From the NCBI RefSeq assembly GCF_013302895.1, contig NZ_VJOK01000001.1:4950428-5014427 (forward strand): a DNA stretch of 64,000 nt. Direction: 5' to 3'. Made by a program: the position numbers and the translations under genes. Source of the stretch: Streptomyces albus subsp. chlorinus. Its GTDB lineage: Bacteria > Actinomycetota > Actinomycetes > Streptomycetales > Streptomycetaceae. Below are positions 1 to 7,404 of the stretch, in pieces. Under the pieces are notes generated by a model that did not search any database, was not told the DNA's origin, and worked only from the letters and a program-made list of their open reading frames with translations. The stretch's first letter is position 1, and every line of letters starts with the position of its first letter.

Positions 1-2
1 TC

Positions 3-575
3 GACGGGGCCGGCGCCCACGTGTCGCGGGGCCCGCTGGAGGACACCGGATGCGGGAGCATCGAGAACGCGTGCGACGTCCTCATCGGCTCGCTGCGCCG
101 CCAGGCCGGACGCGCCGGCGGCGGACCGGGTACCGGGGACGACGTGGCGCTGCTGATGGCGCGGCTCGGCGGGCTGCCCGGGGGCACCGCCGCCTCCTGG
201 TCGTTCGGCACCGGGAGCTACGCCGTGCGGCGGGCGCGCGAGGCCGTGCGGCAGACGCTCCGGGAATGGGGACTCGCCGCGCTGGAGGACACGGCCGTCC
301 TGCTGGTGAGCGAGCTGGTGACCAATGTGCTGCGGTACGCGCACGGGCCGATCGGTGTGCGCATGGTGCGCGGCACCGGGCGGGACGCCGGCGGGGAGGG
401 GGTGCTGACCGTGGAGGTGTCGGACCCGCTGCCCGAGCCGCCCCGCGAGCGCGTCGTCACCGAGGAGCAGGAAGGCGGCAGAGGTATCCAGCTGGTGGCG
501 GCCGAGGCCCGCCGCTGGGGTACCAGGCAGGGCCCGGAGGGCAAGACGGTGTGGTTCGAACTGCCACTTGACTGA
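3..575 (+). CDS. PP2C/SpoIIE-type phosphatase with C-terminal ATPase domain (5' end outside window)
   Basis: The reading frame is open to the left edge, so only the C-terminal 190 or so codons are present. The visible part begins in the tail of a PP2C/SpoIIE phosphatase domain (the DDVALLMARL segment is the usual end of that fold). It then runs into a GHKL ATPase domain like those of anti-sigma kinases such as RsbW, with the N box in SELVTNVLRYAHG and the G box in EGGRGIQLV. Streptomyces have many such proteins, thought to act in partner-switching control of alternative sigma factors. The next gene has the same tail architecture. A GTG at 21 lies inside the domain and is not a believable start. 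Confidence 0.85.
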   Translation, partial: DGAGAHVSRGPLEDTGCGSIENACDVLIGSLRRQAGRAGGGPGTGDDVALLMARLGGLPGGTAASWSFGTGSYAVRRAREAVRQTLREWGLAALEDTAVLLVSELVTNVLRYAHGPIGVRMVRGTGRDAGGEGVLTVEVSDPLPEPPRERVVTEEQEGGRGIQLVAAEARRWGTRQGPEGKTVWFELPLD

Positions 576-842
576 GCAGACTTGACAAGGAGGGGTGGGC
601 GCACGGCCCGGTGGCGTGGAGTACCGCCGAGCGGGTACGCGTCCGGCCGGTGTTCCGGCACGCACTCCGGGGGTTCGAGACCGTGCTCGGTGGTTAGGAG
701 ACAGGGGTGGCCCTCGTGGACAGCGGGGGGTATGCGCATGTTGCCTCGTCGTGACAAGGAAGACTTGTAGCGATCGGGAAGAGCGGGCTCCGGATCGTCG
801 TCCGGGCTGCCACACTGCTCGGACCGGAGGCGAGCACCGGCA

Positions 843-2891
843 GTGGAAGGGGCGGCATTGAGCGATATCCCGGTGGAGGCGGCCGGTAAGCAGGACGACG
901 TACGTCGTGCCCTGGCCCTGCTGAACGCCGCGGGCGCGCGGATCGGCAACTCACTGGACCTGGAGACCACGGCCCGCGAACTGCTGGACGTGGCGGTGCC
1001 GCAGTTCTGCGACCTGGCCTCCGTCGACCTGTACGAGAGTGTGCTGGCCGGTGACGAGCCCCGCCCGGTCGGACCCTCGGGCCCCGACGACCCGGACGGC
1101 TTCGACGACCCGGCCCCCGGCCGGGCGGGCGCGGCCAACGGGGTCCCGCGGCCCGGTCAGGTCAACGGCACCGCGCGGTCCGGGCTGCCCCACCGCCGCC
1201 GCGGTCCCGTCGGCTCGCCGCGCGGGGAACTGCGCAGGGTCGCCTTCGCCAGCGCCGTCTCGGACGCCCCCTCCTACGGCCTCGGGATGCCGGACGACGA
1301 CAGCCGGGTGGACCCCTGGGCGGACGCCCGCGCGGGCCGGACCCACGAGGCGGCGCGGGCCCGGCACAACGGGGCCGCCTCCGGCCCCGGGGTGCGGCCC
1401 GGCCCGCCCGCCGAGGTCGGCACCACCCACTGCTACGCCGAGCACTCCCCGTACGCCGTCGCGCTGCGCACCGGCCGGGTGCAGAACATCTCCGGCCAGG
1501 ACGGCAATGTGCCGGCCCAGTTCGGCGCGGTCGTCCAGTCCACCCTCGCCGTGCCCATGGTCGCCCGGGACCGGGTGCTGGGACTGGCCCAGTTCTCCCG
1601 CGCCAAGGGCAGCGAGCCCTTCGGGGAGCGGGACGGCGCGCTCGCCGCCGAGCTGGCGGCCCGCGCCGCCGTGTGCATCGACAACGCCCGGCTCTACCGC
1701 AGGGAGCACGAGCGGGCCCTCATACTGCAGCGCAGCCTGCTGCCGCCGGGCGACCCGGAGGCGGCCGGACTGGAGATCGCCTGCCGCTACCTGCCCGGCA
1801 ACCCGGCCACCGAGGTGGGCGGCGACTGGTTCGACGTCATCGAACTGCCCGGGCACCGCACCGCCATCGTCGTCGGGGACGTGATGGGGCGCGGGCTGCG
1901 CGCGGCGGTCGCCATGGGCGAACTGCGCACCGCCGTCCGCACCCTGGCGCTCACCGACATGGAACCCGCCGAAGTTCTCGGCGCCCTCGACGAGATCGCG
2001 CGCGGCCTCGGCGACACCCGCAGACAGCACCCGCAGCGCACCCAGCGCGGCAGCGACACCGACCTGTCCGAGGTGTACCTGGCCACCTGCATCTACGCCG
2101 TCTACGACCCGGTCTCGCGGCGCTGCACCTTCGCCAACGCGGGACACCTGCCGCCCATCATGGTCGAACCGGACGAGCCCGCACTGCTGCTGGAGGTCCC
2201 CAAGGGCGTCCCGCTGGGCGTGGGCGGCGAACCGTTCGAGGAGATCGAGATCGAGCTGCCCCAGGGCGCGATGCTCGCCCTCTACACCGACGGCCTGGTC
2301 GAATCCCGCGACCACCCCCTGGACGAGGGCCTGGACCGGTTCCGCTCGGCGCTCACGGACGCGGCCGAGCCGCTGGAGGACACCGCGGACCGCGTGCTGC
2401 GCACCCTCAACGTGCACCACGGCGAGGACGACATCGCCCTGCTCGTCGCCCGGGTGCAGGGCCTGGCTCCGGAGAACGTGGGCGACTGGACGCTGCCCCC
2501 CGAACCCCGCTCGGTCGCACGCGCCCGCGAACTGGCCCGCGAGCAACTGGCCTCCTGGGACCTCGACGCCCTCGGCGACACCGCCGAACTGCTGGTGAGC
2601 GAACTGGTCACCAACGCGCTGCGCTACGGCGAGGGCAACATCCGGCTGCGGCTGCTGCTGGAGCGCACGCTGGTGTGCGAGGTGTGGGACGCGGGCCAGG
2701 TCCAGCCCCGCAGGCGCCGTGCCCGCGACACCGACGAGGGCGGCCGGGGCCTCCAGCTCGTCGACCTCCTCAGCACGGGCTGGGGGAGCCGCCGGGTCCC
2801 CTCCGGCAAGGCCGTCTGGTTCCAGCTGCCCCGCCCCGAGGCCGGCACGGCGGCACCGGACCCGACAGAGGCGCTGCTGAGCCTGTTTTGA
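843..2891 (+). CDS. GAF-PP2C (SpoIIE) phosphatase with C-terminal anti-sigma-type ATPase domain
   Basis: About 680 residues. The order is an N-terminal GAF-like sensor (about 20-270, interrupted by a long Pro/Arg/Gly-rich insertion at about 70-190), a SpoIIE/PP2C serine phosphatase core (about 300-530, with GGDWFDV, VVGDVMGRG and YTDGLVESR metal-binding motifs), and a GHKL ATPase domain (about 555-670, SELVTNALRYG and EGGRGLQLV). It could both dephosphorylate an anti-anti-sigma factor and bind a sigma-control partner, but neither target is visible here. The start is either GTG at 843 or TTG at 858, which has a purine-rich run just upstream. The preceding 267 bases hold a TTGACA at 582-587 but no good -10 at normal spacing. 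Confidence 0.9.
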   Translation: MEGAALSDIPVEAAGKQDDVRRALALLNAAGARIGNSLDLETTARELLDVAVPQFCDLASVDLYESVLAGDEPRPVGPSGPDDPDGFDDPAPGRAGAANGVPRPGQVNGTARSGLPHRRRGPVGSPRGELRRVAFASAVSDAPSYGLGMPDDDSRVDPWADARAGRTHEAARARHNGAASGPGVRPGPPAEVGTTHCYAEHSPYAVALRTGRVQNISGQDGNVPAQFGAVVQSTLAVPMVARDRVLGLAQFSRAKGSEPFGERDGALAAELAARAAVCIDNARLYRREHERALILQRSLLPPGDPEAAGLEIACRYLPGNPATEVGGDWFDVIELPGHRTAIVVGDVMGRGLRAAVAMGELRTAVRTLALTDMEPAEVLGALDEIARGLGDTRRQHPQRTQRGSDTDLSEVYLATCIYAVYDPVSRRCTFANAGHLPPIMVEPDEPALLLEVPKGVPLGVGGEPFEEIEIELPQGAMLALYTDGLVESRDHPLDEGLDRFRSALTDAAEPLEDTADRVLRTLNVHHGEDDIALLVARVQGLAPENVGDWTLPPEPRSVARARELAREQLASWDLDALGDTAELLVSELVTNALRYGEGNIRLRLLLERTLVCEVWDAGQVQPRRRRARDTDEGGRGLQLVDLLSTGWGSRRVPSGKAVWFQLPRPEAGTAAPDPTEALLSLF

Positions 2892-2912
2892 GCTGAGCCT
2901 GTTCCGACCGGC

Positions 2913-2938
2913 GCGGCGCCCTCGACCGGGGGCGCCGC
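2913..2938. terminator. Inverted repeat between convergent genes
   Basis: A 9-bp perfect stem (2913-2921 with 2930-2938) and an 8-base loop lie between the phosphatase gene and the convergent sdhB gene. There is no T-run, which is usual for Streptomyces. It probably terminates both genes. Confidence 0.55.
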
Positions 2939-3015
2939 ACCACCGCCGGCCGTCCGGGGCGCCGCCCGCCGGCGGGGAGGTGCCGTACCCGCCGGCCGGG
3001 GAGGTGCCGTGTCCG

Positions 3016-3876
3016 TCAGGCGCGGCGGCGGCGGATCTTGGTGCCGAGCCACACCAGCGGGTCGTACTTGCGGTCAGCGGCGCGTTCCTTGAGCGGGATG
3101 AGGGCGTTGTCCGTGATCCGGATGTGCTCCGGGCACACCTCGGTGCAGCATTTGGTGATGTTGCAGTAGCCCAGGCCGTGGTCGTCCTGTGCCGTGGTCT
3201 TGCGGTCCAGGCCCTGCTCCCCGGCGGCGTCGAGGGGGTGCATGTCCAGTTCGGCGACCCGCATCAGGAAGCGCGGACCGGCGAAGGCGGCCTTGTTCTC
3301 CTCGTGGTCGCGGACGACGTGGCAGGTGTCCTGGCACAGGAAGCACTCGATGCACTTGCGGAACTCCTGCGAGCGCCCGACGTCCTCCTGCCGCATCCGG
3401 TACTCGCCGGGCCCCAGGCCGGGCGGCGGCACGAAGGCGGGGATCTCGCGTGCCTTGGTGTAGTTGAAGCCGACGTCCGTGACCAGGTCCCGCACCACCG
3501 GGAACGCCCGCAGAGGGGTGACGGTGACGACCTCGTCCCGGTCGAAGACGGACATCCGGGTCATGCACATCAGCCTCGGGCGACCGTTGATCTCCGCGCT
3601 GCACGAGCCGCACTTGCCCGCCTTGCAGTTCCAGCGGACCGCGAGGTCGGGGGTCTGGGTGGCCTGGAGGCGGTGGATGATGTCGAGGACGACCTCGCCC
3701 TCGTTCACCTCGACGGTGAAGTCCTCCAGGCCGCCGCCGTCCACGTCGCCGCGCCAGATCCGGAAGTGCGCGTCGTAGCTGGTTCCCGGTCGCGTGGTGT
3801 CCGGGGCGCCGCCGCTCACCGCGCCGTCGATGCCCTCGCGGCCGGGGCCCGCCCCGTGGTGCGCTTCGGTAGTCAC
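3016..3876 (-). CDS. sdhB: Succinate dehydrogenase/fumarate reductase iron-sulfur subunit
   Basis: A 286-residue electron-transfer subunit of succinate dehydrogenase at the inner face of the membrane, passing electrons from the flavoprotein to the quinone site. All three cluster motifs are present: 2Fe-2S (Cys84, 89, 92, 104), 4Fe-4S (Cys175, 178, 181, 185) and 3Fe-4S (Cys238, 244, 248, with an extra Cys243). The first 30 or so residues are an unconserved extension. It is the last gene of the order membrane anchor, flavoprotein, iron-sulfur, and overlaps sdhA by 4 bases. That order and the single large anchor match the mycobacterial Sdh1 type rather than the four-gene SdhCDAB type. Confidence 0.96.
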   Translation of the reverse strand: MTTEAHHGAGPGREGIDGAVSGGAPDTTRPGTSYDAHFRIWRGDVDGGGLEDFTVEVNEGEVVLDIIHRLQATQTPDLAVRWNCKAGKCGSCSAEINGRPRLMCMTRMSVFDRDEVVTVTPLRAFPVVRDLVTDVGFNYTKAREIPAFVPPPGLGPGEYRMRQEDVGRSQEFRKCIECFLCQDTCHVVRDHEENKAAFAGPRFLMRVAELDMHPLDAAGEQGLDRKTTAQDDHGLGYCNITKCCTEVCPEHIRITDNALIPLKERAADRKYDPLVWLGTKIRRRRA

Positions 3877-5840
3877 TCGCTCGTCAGCTCCTCGTCGGTC
3901 AGGTACTTGATCAACTCCTCCTTCTCGAACAGCTCAAGGAGGTCCTTGCGGATCGGCGGCATCTCGCGGCGGCGGAGGCTGATCCGGTCGGCCGCGCCGT
4001 CCTCGGCCGCCGCGACCTTCAGGGTGCAGACGAGGTTGGCGCGGCGCCACTCGCGGTCCATCTCCGGGTAGTCGTCGCGGGTGTGGCCGCCGCGCGACTC
4101 GGTGCGGTTGAGCGCGGCGCGGGCCACGCACTCGCTGACCAGCAGCATGTTGCGCAGGTCGAGAGCCAGGTGCCAGCCCGGGTTGAACTGGCGGTGGCCC
4201 TCCACCCGCACCCGGCGTGCCCGCTCCCGCAGGCCGGCGAGGCGCTCCAGCGCCTCGCCCATCTCCTCCTCCCGCCGGATGATGCCGACCAGGTCGTTCA
4301 TCGTCTGCTGGAGTTCCTGGTGGACGGCGTAGGGGTTCTCGGCCGGTCCCCCCGCTTCCCCGCCCGTGCCCGCGTCCGGGCCCGCGCCCGCGCCGGCTCC
4401 CGGCGACGGTTCGGTGCCGAACGGCCGCAGGGCCTCGGCCGCCGCCGCCTCGATCTGCTCCTCGCCGACCCGGGCCCGCTCGGTGCCGCACGCCTGCGCG
4501 TACCGGGCGGCGTGCAGCCCGGCGCGCCGGCCGAAGACCAGCAGGTCGGACAGCGAGTTGCCGCCCAGCCGGTTGGAGCCGTGCATGCCCCCGGCGACCT
4601 CGCCCGCCGCGAACAGGCCGGGCACACCCCGCGCGGCGGCGGTGTCCGACTCGACGTCCACGCCGCCCATGACGTAGTGGCAGGTCGGGCCGACCTCCAT
4701 GGGCTCGGCCGTGATGTCCACGTCCGCCAGCTCCCGGAACTGGTGGTGCATCGAGGGCAGCCGCCGTTTGATGGTCTCGGCGGGCATCCGGGTGGACACG
4801 TCCAGGAAGACCCCGCCGTGCGGGGAGCCGCGTCCCGCCTTGACCTCGGCGTTGATGGCGCGCGCGACCTCGTCGCGGGGCAGCAGTTCGGGCGGGCGGC
4901 GGTGGTTGTCGGGGTCCTCGTACCAGCCGTCGGCCTCCTGCTCGGTCTCGGCGTACTTCTCCTTGAAGACGTCCGGGACGTAGTCGAACATGAACCGCTT
5001 GCCCTCGGAGTTGCGCAGCACCCCGCCGTCGCCGCGCACCGACTCGGTGACCAGGATGCCCTTGACCGACGGCGGCCAGACCATCCCCGTCGGGTGGAAC
5101 TGCACGAACTCCATGTTGATCAGCGAGGCCCCGGCCAGCAGCGCCAGCGCGTGCCCGTCCCCGGTGTACTCCCAGGAGTTGGAGGTCACCTTGAACGACT
5201 TGCCGATGCCGCCGGTCGCCAGCACCACCGCGGGCGCCTCGATGACGAAGAACCGGCCGCTCTCGCGTTCGTAGCAGAAGGCGCCGCTCACCTTGTCGCC
5301 GTCCTTCAGGACGCGGGTGACCGTGCACTCCTGGAAGACCTTGATGCGCGCCTCGTAGTCGCCGCTCTCCTTGAAGTCCTCCTGCTGGAGGGAGACGACC
5401 TTCTGCTGGAGGGTGCGGATCAGCTCCAGCCCCGTGCGGTCGCCGACGTGTGCCAGGCGCGGGTACTCGTGGCCGCCGAAGTTGCGCTGCGAGATCCGCC
5501 CGTCCGCCGTACGGTCGAACAGCGCGCCCCAGGTCTCCAGCTCCCACACCCGCTCGGGGGCCTCGCGCGCGTGCAGCTCCGCCATGCGCCACTGGTTGAG
5601 GAACTTGCCGCCGCGCATGGTGTCGCGGAAGTGGACCTTCCAGTTGTCTCCCTCGTTGACGTTGCCCATGCTGGCCGCGATACCGCCCTCGGCCATCACC
5701 GTGTGGGCCTTGCCGAAGAGGGACTTGCAGATCACCGCGGTCCGCAGCCCCTGCTCGCGGGCCTCGATCGCGGCCCGCAGCCCGGCGCCGCCCGCGCCGA
5801 TGATGACGACGTCCCACTGCTGTCGTTCTACGTGTGCCAT
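3873..5840 (-). CDS. sdhA: Succinate dehydrogenase/fumarate reductase flavoprotein subunit
   Basis: A 655-residue FAD subunit that oxidises succinate to fumarate. An N-terminal Rossmann motif (GAGGAG, residues 15-20) is followed by His46 in KAHTVMAEGG, the expected covalent FAD attachment site. Active-site segments HPTG, RGDGG and HYVMGG are present. A Gly/Ala-rich stretch in the C-terminal third (around GAGAGAGPDAGTGGEAGG) looks like a low-complexity insertion in a surface loop before the helical domain. The ATG at 5840 lies 25 bases after the anchor gene, and the 3' end overlaps sdhB, so translation is probably coupled. Confidence 0.97.
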   Translation of the reverse strand: MAHVERQQWDVVIIGAGGAGLRAAIEAREQGLRTAVICKSLFGKAHTVMAEGGIAASMGNVNEGDNWKVHFRDTMRGGKFLNQWRMAELHAREAPERVWELETWGALFDRTADGRISQRNFGGHEYPRLAHVGDRTGLELIRTLQQKVVSLQQEDFKESGDYEARIKVFQECTVTRVLKDGDKVSGAFCYERESGRFFVIEAPAVVLATGGIGKSFKVTSNSWEYTGDGHALALLAGASLINMEFVQFHPTGMVWPPSVKGILVTESVRGDGGVLRNSEGKRFMFDYVPDVFKEKYAETEQEADGWYEDPDNHRRPPELLPRDEVARAINAEVKAGRGSPHGGVFLDVSTRMPAETIKRRLPSMHHQFRELADVDITAEPMEVGPTCHYVMGGVDVESDTAAARGVPGLFAAGEVAGGMHGSNRLGGNSLSDLLVFGRRAGLHAARYAQACGTERARVGEEQIEAAAAEALRPFGTEPSPGAGAGAGPDAGTGGEAGGPAENPYAVHQELQQTMNDLVGIIRREEEMGEALERLAGLRERARRVRVEGHRQFNPGWHLALDLRNMLLVSECVARAALNRTESRGGHTRDDYPEMDREWRRANLVCTLKVAAAEDGAADRISLRRREMPPIRKDLLELFEKEELIKYLTDEELTSE

Positions 5841-5865
5841 GTCGCTGGTTTCCCTCTCGAATCCC

Positions 5866-6717
5866 TCAGAAGAAGCGCGGGTCGGTGAAAGCGCCGGTGG
5901 CCAGCAGGTAGACGTAGAAGTCCGCCAGCGCCACGCTCACCAGCGAGGCCCAGGCCAGCAGCATGTGCCGTTCGTTGAGCTTTCCGACCCAGCCCCACAG
6001 CCGGTAGCGCACCGGGTGCTTGGAGAAGTGCCGCAGCCTGCCGCCGACGATGTGCCGGCAGGAGTGGCACGAGAGGGTGTACGCCCAGATCAGTGTGATG
6101 TTGACGAGGAAGACCAGCGTGCCCAGGCCCATGTGGCCCCACGCGTAGTCCGCGTCGCGGAAGCCGAGCAGGGTGTCCCAGGTGAGGACCAGCGCGACGA
6201 GCAGCGCGGCGTAGAAGAAGTAGCGGTGGATGTTCTGCAGGATCAGCGGGAAGCGGGTCTCGCCGGTGTACTTCTTGTGCGGTTCGGCGACCGCGCAGGC
6301 CGGGGGAGAGGCCCAGAAGCCGCGGTAGTACGCCTTGCGGTAGTAGTAGCAGGTGAGCCGGAAGCCCAGCGGGAAGACCAGGATGAGCAGCGCGGGCGAC
6401 AGGCCCCACCACGCGCCGAACAGGCCCCAGTTGGGCCCGCCCTTCATCGTCGCGCAGTTGTCCGCCAGGCAGGGCGAGTAGAACGGCGACACATAGGGCG
6501 CGTGGTAGTAGTCGGCGTTCGCGAACGCGCGCCACGTCGAGTAGACGACGAAGGCGAGCAGCCCAAGGACGGTCGCCGCCGGCGCGAGCCACCAGCGGTC
6601 CTTGCGCAGATGCGGGGCGGCGATCGCGGCGCGGGTGCTCCCGCGCACGCCGGTGGGCTGGGAGCCCGCGGTCGGTCGGGGCCCCCTGTTCTGTCGGGGT
6701 TCGGTGCCAGTGGCCAA
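5866..6717 (-). CDS. sdhC: Succinate dehydrogenase membrane anchor (Sdh1-type, five transmembrane segments)
   Basis: About 283 residues with five hydrophobic segments, the single membrane anchor of this complex, expected to hold the quinone site and possibly haem. The loop after the fourth segment carries CHSCRH, and other His residues sit near the membrane faces. I chose TTG at 6717 because CCGGAGA lies 5 bases upstream and the protein is already conserved-looking shortly afterwards. The open frame continues far upstream, but that part has no family resemblance. First gene of the sdhC-sdhA-sdhB operon. Confidence 0.88.
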   Translation of the reverse strand: MATGTEPRQNRGPRPTAGSQPTGVRGSTRAAIAAPHLRKDRWWLAPAATVLGLLAFVVYSTWRAFANADYYHAPYVSPFYSPCLADNCATMKGGPNWGLFGAWWGLSPALLILVFPLGFRLTCYYYRKAYYRGFWASPPACAVAEPHKKYTGETRFPLILQNIHRYFFYAALLVALVLTWDTLLGFRDADYAWGHMGLGTLVFLVNITLIWAYTLSCHSCRHIVGGRLRHFSKHPVRYRLWGWVGKLNERHMLLAWASLVSVALADFYVYLLATGAFTDPRFF

Positions 6718-6791
6718 CGGAATCTCCGGATGAGACGACAGGGGTCGAAGCGGCAAGGGCCTGCCGTGGTGGACTCGTAGTATCCACCCGC

Positions 6792-7079
6792 TCACGGTGC
6801 GTGTCGGCCGCGTGCTCCGAGTCCCTCGTCGTCGACGTCCGTCCACAGGCCCGGGTCGTAGGGCTGGTCGGAAATGGTCACCATCTCGGGGCGCGGCTCG
6901 CTCGTCGGGCGCGGTGCGGTGGCTCCCAGCAGGGCGAGCGACTCCTTGAGGTGTGCGGCGTCGCTGCGCACCCGCCGGATCTCCAGGCCGTTGCCGAGGT
7001 GCGTCTCGAGCCGGCTGACGCAGCGCGCGAGATCGTCCAGGCAGCGCTGAGCGGCCGTCAGTTCGTCGTGTAGGGACAT
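6792..7079 (-). CDS. Small hypothetical protein
   Basis: A 95-residue acidic, mostly helical protein beginning MSLHDELTAAQRCLDDL, without membrane segments. The first half looks like a short coiled coil; the tail is Pro/Asp-rich. The ATG at 7079 is preserved by a GGAGG ten bases upstream; the longer frame starting at 7121 has no such support. It lies just upstream of sdhC in the same direction, so it may be co-transcribed with the sdh genes. No function can be assigned. Confidence 0.7.
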   Translation of the reverse strand: MSLHDELTAAQRCLDDLARCVSRLETHLGNGLEIRRVRSDAAHLKESLALLGATAPRPTSEPRPEMVTISDQPYDPGLWTDVDDEGLGARGRHAP

Positions 7080-7404
7080 GACTTGCCCACCTCCGCTGTG
7101 GTGGCGGCTGGCGTGGTCCATGCGCCTGGCGAGTGTTGCGCGTCACACTCGGCTTGTGAAGGGTGCGGTACGCCATTGCGCCCGTACGGGTCGCCCTCGG
7201 CGGAACCCCGGCTTGACCGTGCCATCCGTGTGAGGCTCCGGCCCCCCGGGTGTCCTCCGCCCGGGTGGCGTGCCCGCCCCAGGTGTCGTGTCCGGGTGGT
7301 CGGGGGTTTGGGGCCGTGGCCTGTGGGGCGAAAAGATGTGATGAACCGCAAAAACCGCCAAAAGAGGACGTAGCGGGCGCGCGGTCAGCCCCGGAGGTTT
7401 GAGC
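7080..7404. promoter_or_regulatory. Divergent intergenic region, small hypothetical / LpqW-like gene
   Basis: About 325 bases between divergent genes. The right end (about 7325-7375) is unusually A-rich, as expected of a Streptomyces promoter or leader. The ribosome site GGAGG at 7393-7397 serves the ATG at 7405. I see no convincing -35/-10 pair. Confidence 0.4.

Noticed and set aside
2960..3012. Repeated GGGGAGGTGCCGT before the end of sdhB as a regulatory element
   Set aside because: Two short copies at the 3' side of two convergent genes, more likely a local duplication with no promoter nearby.
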